Assembly (NCBI GenBank): GCA_009779405.1
Contig: WREI01000020.1
Span: 1-34,793, forward strand
DNA from: Clostridiales bacterium
GTDB lineage: Bacteria; Bacillota; Clostridia; Christensenellales; CAG-138
Length of the DNA: 34,793 bases
Reading direction: 5' to 3'
The notes beneath the pieces were generated by a model. The model had not been told where the DNA came from. It searched no databases and was given only the letters and a program-made list of their open reading frames with translations. Shown here in pieces: positions 16,268 to 23,725 of this stretch; position 1 is the stretch's first letter, and every line of letters begins with the position of its first letter. A program made the translations under genes and the position numbers.

Positions 16268-16406
16268 GTTTTTACGCCCCTGACGATACGCCCCTCACGA
16301 ACGAAATCGTTTCTATGCGTGGATTGTAACACGCAAAATTTTGTCCGAAAAGGGCTAAAAGGGAAGGTTTACAAAAAGGAAATAAAGAAGTCGCAAACGC
16401 AAAATC

Positions 16407-16436
16407 TTGTGCTCGGGGGGTGTAATTTGCTATACT
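16407..16436 (+). promoter_or_regulatory. Promoter for the phospholipase C-like gene
   Basis: TTGTGC (16407-16412), 18 bp spacer, TATACT (16431-16436) preceded by TGC, an extended -10. It ends 25 bp before the start codon. Confidence 0.6.
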
Positions 16437-16460
16437 ACATATAGTGTAGGAGGTGAAGTT

Positions 16461-17306
16461 TTGGCATATTCGGTCTCACACTTGAAGTTAGGGCGTCGTG
16501 TGGCGGGCAGTTTTGCGCCGCCGGGCGCGGCGGAAGCGCGCGCGCTGTTTTTGGCGGGCTGTTTGGGGCCGGACGTGTTTTTCTATGACCGCCTGCCGCC
16601 GCCGCTGTTTCGCAGACATACCAAAAAGACAGTCGGGAACGCCTTTCACAATATGGACGCCGCGCTGTGGTGGAAACATTGCCGTCCTTTTGCGGAGGAC
16701 ACGTTGCTCCGGCCTTATCTCGCGGGACTGCTCTGCCATTTCGCGTTGGACGCGGCGGTGCATCCCTATATTTGCTCTGTGGCGCAGGGCGCAGAGCATA
16801 CGCGGCTCGAGGCGCGCATCGATTCCCTGCTGTTTTCGCAGGCGGATGGGGAATTATATCCCCTGCGAGCTTTGGATTTGCCCGCTTTGCGGGCGATAGA
16901 CGCGTTTTGGCAGGGTCTCTCCCCCGCCCTGCTGCCGATCGGGCATAAAAACGCCTATATCCGCTCCTATCGCAATTTCCGCTTTTTCAGTCGCCTGTCC
17001 TTTGATGGGACGGGCCGGAAGCTTCGTTTCGTCTTGGGTTTGGAGAAGCTGTTTGGGCGGACGGGGCTGATTTCGGGATTTTTGGTGTCCACCCGCGCCA
17101 TTTTTGAGGGGGATATACTGAATTTGCAGCGCGCAGCTTGGGCGGCACCATGGAAGCCAGAGGAGTTGCGGAACGAATCCTATATGGGATTATATGAGAG
17201 CGCATGCGAAGAAGCGGCGGAGTTAGTGCGTTGGCTATATAATAAGGAAGAAGACGAGATTGCCACGCGGCTTCGGGACCGCAGTATGCAGAAGGGGACT
17301 TTGTGA
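16461..17306 (+). CDS. Zinc-dependent phospholipase C-like protein
   Basis: A 281-residue protein matching the pattern of the Zn_dep_PLPC family (phospholipase C/S1-P1 nuclease-like helical fold). Candidate zinc ligands are His7, Asp38 in FLAGCLGPD, His63 in FHNMD, His93, Asp97 and His101 in CHFALDAAVHPY, and His113/Glu117. The chosen start is a TTG at 16461, 6 nt after AGGAGGT; the in-frame ATG upstream has no ribosome site. There is no signal peptide, unlike the secreted clostridial alpha-toxins, so it is probably an intracellular housekeeping hydrolase of unknown substrate, as is common in Clostridia. Its stop overlaps the next start by 4 bp (GTGA). Confidence 0.8.
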   Translation: MAYSVSHLKLGRRVAGSFAPPGAAEARALFLAGCLGPDVFFYDRLPPPLFRRHTKKTVGNAFHNMDAALWWKHCRPFAEDTLLRPYLAGLLCHFALDAAVHPYICSVAQGAEHTRLEARIDSLLFSQADGELYPLRALDLPALRAIDAFWQGLSPALLPIGHKNAYIRSYRNFRFFSRLSFDGTGRKLRFVLGLEKLFGRTGLISGFLVSTRAIFEGDILNLQRAAWAAPWKPEELRNESYMGLYESACEEAAELVRWLYNKEEDEIATRLRDRSMQKGTL

Positions 17307-17779
17307 TATTCAAGAAATATTGCTGTTTTACGGGGCATAGGGAACTGCCGCCCGCAAGCTCGGCGGCGTTTCGGCAGTTGCAGGCGGATCTGCACAAGGC
17401 GGTGACGGACGCCGTGGCCGAGGGCTATAATGTCTTTATCTCCGGCGGCGCGTTGGGCTTTGACCTCTTGGCGGCGGAGGAAGTACTGCGCCAGAAGATC
17501 ATCAGGCCCGAGCTATCCCTGCGCCTGATGATCCCCTACGCGGGGCAGAGCGCGCGCTACGCGGCGCGGGACAAGGCGCGCTATGAAGCGCTGTTATTGC
17601 AAGCGGATGAGACGCATTGCCTGTCCGAAATTTATACGCGGGACTGCATGTTCCGCCGCAACGAGCGCATGGTCCTCCACGCCGAGCGCTGCATCGCCTA
17701 TCTGCGCAAGGGACGCGGGGGGACGTTTATGACTGTGAATATGGCGCAGAGGAAGGGGATTGAAGTTGTATTGCTGTGA
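17303..17779 (+). CDS. YpsA / DUF1273 SLOG-family protein
   Basis: A 158-residue Rossmann-like protein of the SLOG superfamily (related to DprA and LOG). It opens with CCFTGHRELPP, the hallmark of the YpsA group, followed by FISGGALGFDLLAAEEVL (the nucleotide-binding GGALGxD loop) and CIAYLRKGRGGTFMTVNMA near the C-terminus. YpsA affects cell division in Bacillus and Staphylococcus; SLOG proteins are thought to bind nucleotide-derived ligands. The start is GTG at 17303, overlapping the stop of the phospholipase-like gene by 4 bp, so the two are co-translated. Confidence 0.85.
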   Translation: MIFKKYCCFTGHRELPPASSAAFRQLQADLHKAVTDAVAEGYNVFISGGALGFDLLAAEEVLRQKIIRPELSLRLMIPYAGQSARYAARDKARYEALLLQADETHCLSEIYTRDCMFRRNERMVLHAERCIAYLRKGRGGTFMTVNMAQRKGIEVVLL

Positions 17780-17854
17780 GGTGCATTAGATGCATGGTTG
17801 CGGGAGATTCCGGCAGAGCAATGTACGGCAATACAAAGATTATGGGTATTCTGC

Positions 17855-17873
17855 GGGCGGATGCTATCCGCCC
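17855..17873. repeat. Palindromic element, GGGCGGAT arms, GCT loop
   Basis: Same core as the copy at 5549 but in the opposite orientation; CTACGGGT follows on the right. Confidence 0.8.
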
Positions 17874-18056
17874 CTACGGGTGGGTTCGCGGATGGGATAT
17901 ATGATTGCCGATCGGGCGCGCGCATTGGCGGGTTGCACGCGCCCATAGGGTTAAACGCCCGCGGAGATTGCGGTTGGTATTGCGGCGGAGATGATTGGGG
18001 TACGGTATTGCGGGGATCATTAAGCAATTCAGACTACGCAGGATTCGGGGCGGGGC

Positions 18057-18076
18057 GGGCGACGCATGCGTCGCCC
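18057..18076. repeat. Perfect 20 bp palindromic element, GACGC core
   Basis: GGGCGACGCATGCGTCGCCC is its own reverse complement and is followed by CTACGG. The preceding TTCGGGGCGGGGCGGGCG also occurs at 11606, next to the ybeY fragment. Confidence 0.85.
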
Positions 18077-18145
18077 CTACGGATGTCGCGCAAAGGCGAA
18101 AACCACATTGTGCGTTGCGCGTTGAACATTGAGCATTGTCCAAAA

Positions 18146-18174
18146 CCAAAAGCGCGCCTTTGGCGCGCTTTTGG
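18146..18174. terminator. Bidirectional stem-loop terminator
   Basis: Perfect 13 bp arms (CCAAAAGCGCGCC and its complement) around TTT. The A/T ends of the stem give a U run in either direction. It probably ends the phospholipase-ypsA transcript. Confidence 0.8.
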
Positions 18175-18224
18175 CTGGGGGAGGGTTCGCATCCTTGGGG
18201 GATGCCGTATCAAAGGAGGAGAAA

Positions 18225-18320
18225 ATGAAAAAGCTCTGTTCTTTGATGCATGTATATTTTACCCCTGTGATTTGTCGAAATCACGTTATGAAAGTGAAAG
18301 AATTGTGTTTTTCCTGTTAG
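18225..18320 (+). CDS. Possible 31-residue Cys-containing small protein
   Basis: A short frame with a near-perfect ribosome site: AAAGGAGG, then GAAA and ATG. It encodes 31 residues, beginning MKKLCSLMHVYFT and ending CFSC, with Cys at 5, 17, 28 and 31. It lies after a terminator and ends just before the hpf promoter. It resembles no family I know; it could be a small redox or metal-binding peptide, a leader peptide, or chance. The ribosome site is the main reason to list it. Confidence 0.4.
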   Translation: MKKLCSLMHVYFTPVICRNHVMKVKELCFSC

Positions 18321-18323
18321 CAG

Positions 18324-18352
18324 TAGGCAAATTTCCATCGATATGCTATACT
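18324..18352 (+). promoter_or_regulatory. Promoter of hpf
   Basis: TAGGCA (18324-18329, four of six consensus bases), 17 bp spacer, TATACT (18347-18352), 50 bp upstream of the hpf start. Confidence 0.6.
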
Positions 18353-18401
18353 ATACGCATCCGATAACATCGGACAGTTCGACAAGGAAAGGGTGAATCG
18401 T

Positions 18402-18920
18402 ATGCGTATCCTGATTTCCGGCAAGAACCTTGAAATCTCCTCCTATCTGCAAGAGGTGGTCGAAAAGAAAATGCACAAGCTCGACCGTTTCTTCGCACCG
18501 GAGGCAGAGGCCAATGTCACACTCTCAGTTGAGAAGAACCGCCACATCGCGGAAATCACCATCCCGCACAATGGCCGTATCATCCGCAGCGAAGAAGTTT
18601 CGGGTGATATGTATGCCAGCATCTCCGCCGCTTTGGACAAGTTGGAAGAGCAGATCCAGCGGCACAAGCGCAGTCTGCGAAAGGGTCTGCGCGAAGAAGT
18701 TTTTCAGGAGTTCGCGGATTACGCGGACGAGGAGGACGCGGGACCGCGCATCGTGCGCGTGAAGCGGTTTGATATCAAACCAATGGACGAAGAGGAGGCG
18801 GCGCTGCAATTGCAGCTCTTGGGCCACTCCTTCTATGTCTTTGAAAACGCCCGCACGGCCAAGATGAATGTCATCTATGCCCGCAAGGACGGGAATTTCG
18901 GCTTGATTGAACCGAACTGA
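18402..18920 (+). CDS. hpf: Ribosome hibernation promoting factor, long form
   Basis: A 172-residue protein that dimerises and holds 70S ribosomes as inactive 100S pairs in stationary phase or stress. Residues 1-105 are the S30AE ribosome-binding domain (MRILISGKNLEI start, then VEKKMHKLDRFF). Residues about 116-172 are the C-terminal dimerisation domain (IVRVKRFDIKPMDEEEAALQ, then LGHSFYVFENARTAKMNVIY), which defines the long form of Firmicutes. The ATG at 18402 follows AAAGGG by 8 nt; a GTG three codons upstream is possible. It is a single gene with its own promoter and a strong terminator. Confidence 0.96.
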   Translation: MRILISGKNLEISSYLQEVVEKKMHKLDRFFAPEAEANVTLSVEKNRHIAEITIPHNGRIIRSEEVSGDMYASISAALDKLEEQIQRHKRSLRKGLREEVFQEFADYADEEDAGPRIVRVKRFDIKPMDEEEAALQLQLLGHSFYVFENARTAKMNVIYARKDGNFGLIEPN

Positions 18921-18947
18921 TGCTTGCCAACACATTCAGATAAAGCG

Positions 18948-18983
18948 AAAATCTCGCGCATCCGAGGATGGGCGAGATTTTTT
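18948..18983 (+). terminator. Rho-independent terminator of hpf
   Basis: AAAATCTCGC pairs with GCGAGATTTT around a 14-15 nt loop and is followed by a continuing T run. It lies 27 bp after the hpf stop. Confidence 0.85.
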
Positions 18984-19032
18984 CTTATAATACTCGTCTT
19001 CACGGGTCAATCACAATGCAGTCAATATGGCA

Positions 19033-20220
19033 TTATGCGGAGGATTCTGCAAAATTCTTTTTAGCGACGACAATGCTCGTACTCCCCCTGCGCCAGACAG
19101 CTTTGGCGTTGGCAAACCCGGCGGCTATGAGCAGTTGGATTTGATTCTCTGTTGTGCAGGGCGTATCGAAGTGATAGAGCTCTCCGTCGGGGATGTTTTG
19201 CCCGACGCGGAGCTTTTCTTTTTCGGCAAACAGGCGGTCTTCCTCCGCCTGCGTTTCGACCATATAGTCGCCCTCCACATATAATCCGCCGGGCTTTAGG
19301 GCTTGGCGGATATTCGCGTAGAGCGCGCGCTTTTCTGCGTGCGTAAAGTGGTGCATGGTTTCGAGGGAGATGATGCAGTCATATTGCCCGACGCCGAAAT
19401 CATAGTCGATATAGCTTGCGCAAATCAGGGTGATCTGCCTGTCGCCGTATTTTTCGGACAGCTTATCGAGCATGGCTTGGGTCAGGTCTATGCCCGTGAC
19501 ACGTATGTCGGGGTGGAGACGAAATATCTCCGCCAGTTCTAAGCCCGTGCCGCAACCCAGGTCTAAGAGCGTCTTTGTGCCGCTGGGTATATGCCTTGCC
19601 AGCTCGGCGCAGGCCTGCGAAAAGCCGTCCACGTTGTGCAGCATATATTCATCATAGGCAGCCGCCTGCGTTGTGAAGAAATCATCCATGCGCAGGAGAT
19701 GCGGCGGATTCGTAGCGCTGAGCACGAAGTGCGGCATATCCACGCCCCGATAATGGCGGATGATGCGCTGCCGTATGAGCATCCCGTTGCGGATTGCTAC
19801 ATTCTTCGCGGCAATATTGCTGCTGCGCACAACCGAAAATATTTCCTTGAGACCCAGCTTGTCAAAGGCGTATGCCTTGCAGGCCAACGCCGCTTCGGTT
19901 GCGTAGCCCCGGTGCCAATGCGCGTGGTGGAAATGGTATCCGATCTCGGGGACGAGGGTGCCCTCGACCTCCGTCCAGGCGATCCCTGCCACACCTATTA
20001 ACTCGCCGCTCGATTTCAGAACGACCGCCCAGTGGCCGTAGCCGTGTTTCCGATAACTGCCCAGCATCCAATCTATCCGCGCCTGCAGCTCGGCATCGGA
20101 AAACACACCCTCGTAGGCGTACATGGTGCTCGCGTCTTGGAATATTGCCGCCAGCGCGGGGTAGTCGGATTGCGTTATCTCGCGGAGGGTTAGGCGGTGG
20201 GTTACAATGATTGTTTTCAT
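19033..20220 (-). CDS. GNAT acetyltransferase fused to a SAM methyltransferase
   Basis: A 395-residue two-domain protein. The first 168 residues are a RimJ/RimL-type GNAT N-acetyltransferase (RLTLREITQSDYPAL start, then WHRGYATEAALACKAYAFD as the acetyl-CoA motif and SNIAAKNVAIRNGM). After a short linker the second half is a class I SAM-dependent methyltransferase: motif I LLDLGCGTG, then VTGIDLTQAML, YDCIISLETMHHF and LKPGGLYVEGDY. The start is placed at 20220, 5 nt after AGGA; the Met two codons upstream (20226) overlaps that site. Each half is usually a separate protein; the fusion suggests two modifications of one substrate, which is unknown. Last gene of the ygeY-ygeW strand. Confidence 0.88.
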   Translation of the reverse strand: MKTIIVTHRLTLREITQSDYPALAAIFQDASTMYAYEGVFSDAELQARIDWMLGSYRKHGYGHWAVVLKSSGELIGVAGIAWTEVEGTLVPEIGYHFHHAHWHRGYATEAALACKAYAFDKLGLKEIFSVVRSSNIAAKNVAIRNGMLIRQRIIRHYRGVDMPHFVLSATNPPHLLRMDDFFTTQAAAYDEYMLHNVDGFSQACAELARHIPSGTKTLLDLGCGTGLELAEIFRLHPDIRVTGIDLTQAMLDKLSEKYGDRQITLICASYIDYDFGVGQYDCIISLETMHHFTHAEKRALYANIRQALKPGGLYVEGDYMVETQAEEDRLFAEKEKLRVGQNIPDGELYHFDTPCTTENQIQLLIAAGFANAKAVWRRGSTSIVVAKKNFAESSA

Positions 20221-20230
20221 AGTCATCCTG

Positions 20231-20333
20231 CAATGTAGGGGCGCGATACATCGCGCCCTGAAGCTTCTTCATTGTACTCCATCATGAGCGCCGCGTCTCC
20301 TGCGGAGCCGCATAATATCGCGCCCCTACAATT
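20231..20333. repeat. MITE-like unit with palindromic ends
   Basis: The left end holds GTAGGGGC and the palindrome GGGCGCGAT-AC-ATCGCGCCC (20239-20258). The right end holds ATATCGCGCCCCTACA, the inverted copy. The two ends thus form a terminal inverted repeat around about 65 bp of unrelated sequence, without a coding region. Confidence 0.7.
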
Positions 20334-20341
20334 TGCATCCC

Positions 20342-21556
20342 TCAGTTCTTCCAGCGCGCTTTTGCTTTCTTTTCGAGGGCTTCCAGCGTGGTTGCCGGGT
20401 CCTTGACTTTTGCGAGGAAAATCATGGCGGCGATGATATAGGGTTTGAAGCTGGCCTGCTTGTAGAGCGGGTCGCGGTAGCGGTCGAAGACTGTGGCGGC
20501 GACTTCGCCCTCTTCGCAGGAGACGTCCGTGATATCGGCGGGCAGGCAGTGGAGGTAGAGGGCTTTGCCGTCCTTTGTTTTCGCCATCATTTCCTCGGTG
20601 CATTCCCAATCTTTATGTTCGGCGTTCTGGGCCAGCAGGCGCTTTTCGAGGGCCTTGATGCCCGCGGCATCGCCGTTGCCATAGAGCTCCGTGCGCTCCT
20701 CCATGGCCTTGAAGGGTGCCCAGCTCTTGGGATAGACGATGTCGGCATCCCGGAACGCCTCCGCCATATCATTGCAGACCGTGAACTTCGCGCCGCTCTT
20801 TTCGCAGTTGGCTTTCGCGACGGCGGCGACTTCGTCCATCACTTCATAGCCCTCGGGATGCGCCAAGGTGACATCCATGCCGAAGCGGGTGAACAGGCCG
20901 ATAACCCCTTGCGGGACGGAGAGGGGCTTGCCATAGCTGGGGGAATAGGCCCAGGTCATGGCGACTTTCTTGCCTTTGAGGTTAGCGATGGCGGTGTCCA
21001 GATCGTCGCTGCCGCCGATCTCATGGATGACATGCAGCATATCCGCCATGCACTGCGTGGGGTGGTCTATATCGCACTGCAGGTTGACCAGCGTCGGCTT
21101 CTGCTCCAGCACGCCCGCGTCACGCCCCTGCGAAACGGCTTCGACGACCTCCCGCATATAGGCATTGCCCTTGCCGATGTACATGTCGTCGCGTATGCCG
21201 ATGACGTCCGCCATAAACGAGACCATGTTCGCGGTCTCGCGGACGGTCTCGCCGTGGGCGATTTGGCTCTTGCCCTCGTCCAAGTCCTGCACTTCCAGTC
21301 CCAAGAGGTTGCAGGCAGAGGCGAAGGAGAAGCGGGTGCGCGTGGAATTGTCGCGGAAGAGGGAGATGCCGAGCCCGCTGTCGAAGATTTTCGCGGAGAT
21401 GTTGTGCTCGCGCAGGTGGCGCAGCGCGTCGGCCACCAGATAGACGGCCTTGATTTCCTCGTCGTTCTTTTCCCAGGTGAGGAAAAAGTCACCGTCGTAC
21501 ATTTGGGTGATGTTGAGGTTTCTGAGTTTTTCAGTGTAGGTTTTTACGTTTGACAT
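20342..21556 (-). CDS. ygeW: Knotted carbamoyltransferase YgeW
   Basis: A 404-residue member of the aspartate/ornithine carbamoyltransferase superfamily. The carbamoyl-phosphate loop is S71-T-R-T74 in FRDNSTRTRFSF, and the HxLP motif is in LYLHCLPADI. The conserved opening (NVKTYTEKLRNLNI) and length match YgeW, a knotted transcarbamylase of unknown amino substrate. In the known set YgeW goes with YgeX (diaminopropionate ammonia-lyase) and YgeY, and has been linked to anaerobic purine/urate catabolism; here ygeY is two genes upstream and ygeX is absent. The ATG follows AGGAGAAACC. Reaction with carbamoyl phosphate is expected from the motif; pathway role is inference. Confidence 0.93.
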   Translation of the reverse strand: MSNVKTYTEKLRNLNITQMYDGDFFLTWEKNDEEIKAVYLVADALRHLREHNISAKIFDSGLGISLFRDNSTRTRFSFASACNLLGLEVQDLDEGKSQIAHGETVRETANMVSFMADVIGIRDDMYIGKGNAYMREVVEAVSQGRDAGVLEQKPTLVNLQCDIDHPTQCMADMLHVIHEIGGSDDLDTAIANLKGKKVAMTWAYSPSYGKPLSVPQGVIGLFTRFGMDVTLAHPEGYEVMDEVAAVAKANCEKSGAKFTVCNDMAEAFRDADIVYPKSWAPFKAMEERTELYGNGDAAGIKALEKRLLAQNAEHKDWECTEEMMAKTKDGKALYLHCLPADITDVSCEEGEVAATVFDRYRDPLYKQASFKPYIIAAMIFLAKVKDPATTLEALEKKAKARWKN

Positions 21557-21611
21557 ATGGTTTCTCCTGTTTTTTATATATTGCTTGCACGGGGCAGCGA
21601 GTGTTCGGGGA

Positions 21612-21631
21612 GGGCGCGATATATCGCGCCC
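21612..21631. repeat. Perfect 20 bp palindromic element, GCGAT core
   Basis: GGGCGCGATATATCGCGCCC, followed by CTACGGGT, preceded by TTCGGGGA as at other copies. Confidence 0.85.
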
Positions 21632-21653
21632 CTACGGGTTGATCGTACTCGAC

Positions 21654-21739
21654 GGGCGGATAGGTGGTCGCGGGTGTTCGGTGGCGGACGGCCAACGGGT
21701 TCCCGCCAAATGCAAGCATTTGGTGGGCCCTATCCGCCC
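21654..21739. repeat. Nested palindromic element at the 3' end of the membrane protein gene
   Basis: Outer arms GGGCGGATAGG (21654-21664) and CCTATCCGCCC (21729-21739) enclose about 64 bp that includes an inner hairpin CCAAATGC-AA-GCATTTGG. The right arm continues as CTA, which read on the minus strand is the TAG stop codon of the adjacent gene. Confidence 0.75.
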
Positions 21740-22210
21740 CTATGGGTCAATGGGTTCCGTGGTTTCAGGTTGCGGTTGCGGCTGTGGTTTGAGTTGGAGG
21801 GCCAGCAGCACATACAGCACATTCAATACGGGGGGGATAAAGGCGGGAATCCAATAGTTCGTGATGAGAAGGAGAATCGGTCCCGTGGTGATAGTTAGAT
21901 TCCATATGCCGGCAAGAATATTTTGCCCCCAGGACACGGCCAGCAGAATCAGGCCGACGATAAAGGCGGCCCGCCAGACCCGCGCGTATTTCGCGGTGAT
22001 GAGACCCAGCACGCCCGCGGCGACTGAAAGGATTGTCGAAGCGAACGACACAAGCCAGAAAGCGCTCCTGCCTAAGAGGTTTGAAAAGAAAATCGGCGAG
22101 AAAAACCGGGGCGGGGAAAAAATCGAGATCTGGATTATGGTCACCACGGCAACAATCAGCAAGAAAATGCTGGCGGCTATGATCGGTTTTACGGTGCGTT
22201 GTTTTTGCAT
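21740..22210 (-). CDS. Small membrane protein between ygeW and ygeY
   Basis: A 156-residue protein with four hydrophobic segments (about 8-30, 47-74, 79-101, 108-141) and a Pro-Gln tail (PQPQPQPETTEPIDP). I do not recognise the family. The ATG follows GGAGA. It sits in line with ygeY and ygeW, so it may be co-transcribed and could be an accessory membrane component, but repeats separate all three genes. Its TAG stop codon is the first triplet of a palindromic element (TAG-GGG-CGG), so the natural C-terminus may once have been different. Confidence 0.7.
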   Translation of the reverse strand: MQKQRTVKPIIAASIFLLIVAVVTIIQISIFSPPRFFSPIFFSNLLGRSAFWLVSFASTILSVAAGVLGLITAKYARVWRAAFIVGLILLAVSWGQNILAGIWNLTITTGPILLLITNYWIPAFIPPVLNVLYVLLALQLKPQPQPQPETTEPIDP

Positions 22211-22258
22211 ATGGTCTCCATTGTTGTGATCGTTCCCTAAGTGTAGTCGGGGTTTGAC

Positions 22259-22280
22259 GGGCGGATAATATCCGCCCCTA
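22259..22280. repeat. Palindromic element supplying the ygeY stop codon
   Basis: GGGCGGATA-A-TATCCGCCC (22259-22277) followed by CTACG. On the minus strand the GTAGGGGC motif gives the TAG stop of ygeY at 22278-22280. Confidence 0.85.
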
Positions 22281-23477
22281 CGATTTTCTCATATACAGCA
22301 TCGGCAGCGCCGCATAAATCGCCGCGCACTTGACCAGATCCGCCTTCCAGGTCTTTTCGTTGGGCGCGTGGGCTTCCTCCTCGCGGCCCGGCCCGAGGCC
22401 GATGCAGGGGATGCCGAAGCGGCCCATGATGGAGACGCCGTTGGTGGAGAAGGTCCATTTGTCAACTTTAGGTTCACCGTACATGCCGCGATAGCTCTCG
22501 ACCATCGCCTCGCAGGCGGGGTGGGTTTCAGGGATGACCCAGGTGGGGAAATAGCACTCGGTCTCATAGAGTTGGCCCGTCCACGCGGGGCGGTCGTAGT
22601 GATACATCGTGACCTTTGCGCCGTACTCCTTGACGCTCGGAAGGTTTGCGATTTCGGCGATACTCGTCACATCGTTCTCGCCCACAGTCAGGCGGCGATC
22701 GACAGACACGGCGCACATATCGGCGACGGCGCAGCGGCTGGGGCTGTTGAAGAAGATTTCGGAGACGGTCAGGGTGCCCTTGCCCAGGAACGGGTCATAG
22801 GCAAGGCGGTGGTTCAGCTCTTCCAGCTCCGCGAGTATCTTGCCCATTTTATAGATGGCGTTGCTGCCGCGCTCGGGTGCACTGCCGTGGCAGGAGACGC
22901 CCTTGACCTCCACGCGTATCTCCATGCGCCCGCGATGGCCGCGATAGATATTGTTGTTGGTCGGCTCGGTGATGACGACAAACTCGGGACGCACTTTGTC
23001 CTCGTTCACGATAAACTGCCAGCAGAGCCCGTCGCAGTCCTCCTCCTGCACCGTGCCTGTGACGAGCACCGTCACGTCGTCGGGGATGAGGTTCAAATCC
23101 TTCATGATCTTCGCGCCATAGACGCCCGAGACGATGCCGCCCAGCTGGTCGCTGGTGCCGCGCCCGCCTATCTCGGTCTCGTTTTCATAGCCCTCATAGG
23201 GATCGAAGGTCCAGTTGCTCAGTTCGCCCAGACCCACTGTGTCGATATGCGCGTCATAGGCGATGATGCGCGCGCCCGTACCCATATAGCCCAGCACATT
23301 GCCCTGCGGGTCGATGACCACGCGGTCAAAGCCCAGGGTCTCCATCTCTTGCGCGATGCGGCGTGTATGCCCCTCCTCGCCGCAACTCTCCCCCAGAATG
23401 CGCACCAAGTCGCGCAGAAACTTGGTCATGTTCGGCAGATAGCCCTCCGCTCCCGCCCGTATACGTTGAAAATCCAT
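22278..23477 (-). CDS. ygeY: YgeY, M20-family hydrolase linked to selenium/purine metabolism genes
   Basis: A 399-residue zinc hydrolase of the peptidase M20/ArgE/DapE fold. The metal-site motifs are present: His77 and Asp79 in DAHIDTVG, Asp110 in GTSDQLGG, the catalytic Glu145-Glu146 in VQEEDCDG, and a C-terminal His in EEEAHAPNE. The lid domain has [20 protein letters not shown]. This is the YgeY pattern, annotated in databases as selenium metabolism-linked hydrolase; the substrate is thought to be a small amide or peptide-like intermediate. The start is ATG at 23477 behind GAGGAGAAAG. It shares the strand with ygeW; ygeX, ssnA, xdh and ygfK are absent from the window. Confidence 0.92.
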   Translation of the reverse strand: MDFQRIRAGAEGYLPNMTKFLRDLVRILGESCGEEGHTRRIAQEMETLGFDRVVIDPQGNVLGYMGTGARIIAYDAHIDTVGLGELSNWTFDPYEGYENETEIGGRGTSDQLGGIVSGVYGAKIMKDLNLIPDDVTVLVTGTVQEEDCDGLCWQFIVNEDKVRPEFVVITEPTNNNIYRGHRGRMEIRVEVKGVSCHGSAPERGSNAIYKMGKILAELEELNHRLAYDPFLGKGTLTVSEIFFNSPSRCAVADMCAVSVDRRLTVGENDVTSIAEIANLPSVKEYGAKVTMYHYDRPAWTGQLYETECYFPTWVIPETHPACEAMVESYRGMYGEPKVDKWTFSTNGVSIMGRFGIPCIGLGPGREEEAHAPNEKTWKADLVKCAAIYAALPMLYMRKS

Positions 23478-23513
23478 ACTTTCTCCTCTTTCTGTTTGTT
23501 TATTTTTATAGAA

Positions 23514-23532
23514 TTTGCATACCTTTTGCATA
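23514..23532. promoter_or_regulatory. Direct repeat in the ygeY upstream region
   Basis: TTTGCATA occurs twice (23514-23521 and 23525-23532) with an 11 bp period, about one helical turn, 37-55 bp upstream of the ygeY start. It could be a regulator binding site; no regulator is identified. Confidence 0.35.
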
Positions 23533-23613
23533 GTTTATATTTTACCACAAGCGGGGGGGAGTTTCAAGGGGTAATAGGCGGGGGCAATAGTGCCTTATAT
23601 CAATACACGGTGC

Positions 23614-23648
23614 TACTGCCTACTGCCTGCTGCCTATTGCCTATTCCC
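23614..23648. repeat. Heptanucleotide tandem repeat
   Basis: Five consecutive 7-mers of the form TACTGCC, TACTGCC, TGCTGCC, TATTGCC, TATTCCC between the divergent ygeY and scaffold-protein genes. It resembles the short tandem heptamer repeats known from cyanobacteria and other genomes. Confidence 0.7.
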
Positions 23649-23663
23649 TCCACCCCCTTTTCA

Positions 23664-23672
23664 TGCTATAAT
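23664..23672 (+). promoter_or_regulatory. Extended -10 promoter of the nucleoside operon
   Basis: TGCTATAAT with TATAAT at 23667-23672, immediately after the heptamer repeats. No good -35 is seen. The leader of about 45 nt holds a small GGGC-TTG-GCCC hairpin. Confidence 0.6.
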
Positions 23673-23725
23673 AAACTATCAAAATATGGGCTTGGCCCAC
23701 TATCAATAAGGAGGACAAATAGCGT

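Larger units (their letters stand above)
17780..18224. other. Gene-free, repeat-rich gap upstream of hpf
   Basis: No convincing gene in 445 bp. It holds palindromic elements at 17855-17873 (GGGCGGAT arms, GCT loop) and 18057-18076 (perfect 20 bp GGGCGACGCATGCGTCGCCC), both followed by CTACGG, and a strong bidirectional stem-loop at 18146-18174. Long open frames here run across the palindromes and have no ribosome site. Confidence 0.7.

Noticed and set aside
16461-17779. Defence-type system formed by the phospholipase-like and SLOG proteins
   Set aside because: SLOG domains do occur in signalling-based defence, but this one has the YpsA hallmark and the partner matches a common clostridial phospholipase-like family; there is no cyclase, effector or sensor partner.
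17798-18367. A 189-codon open frame in the gap before hpf
   Set aside because: It runs through two palindromic elements and a terminator stem and lacks a ribosome site; composition is not protein-like.
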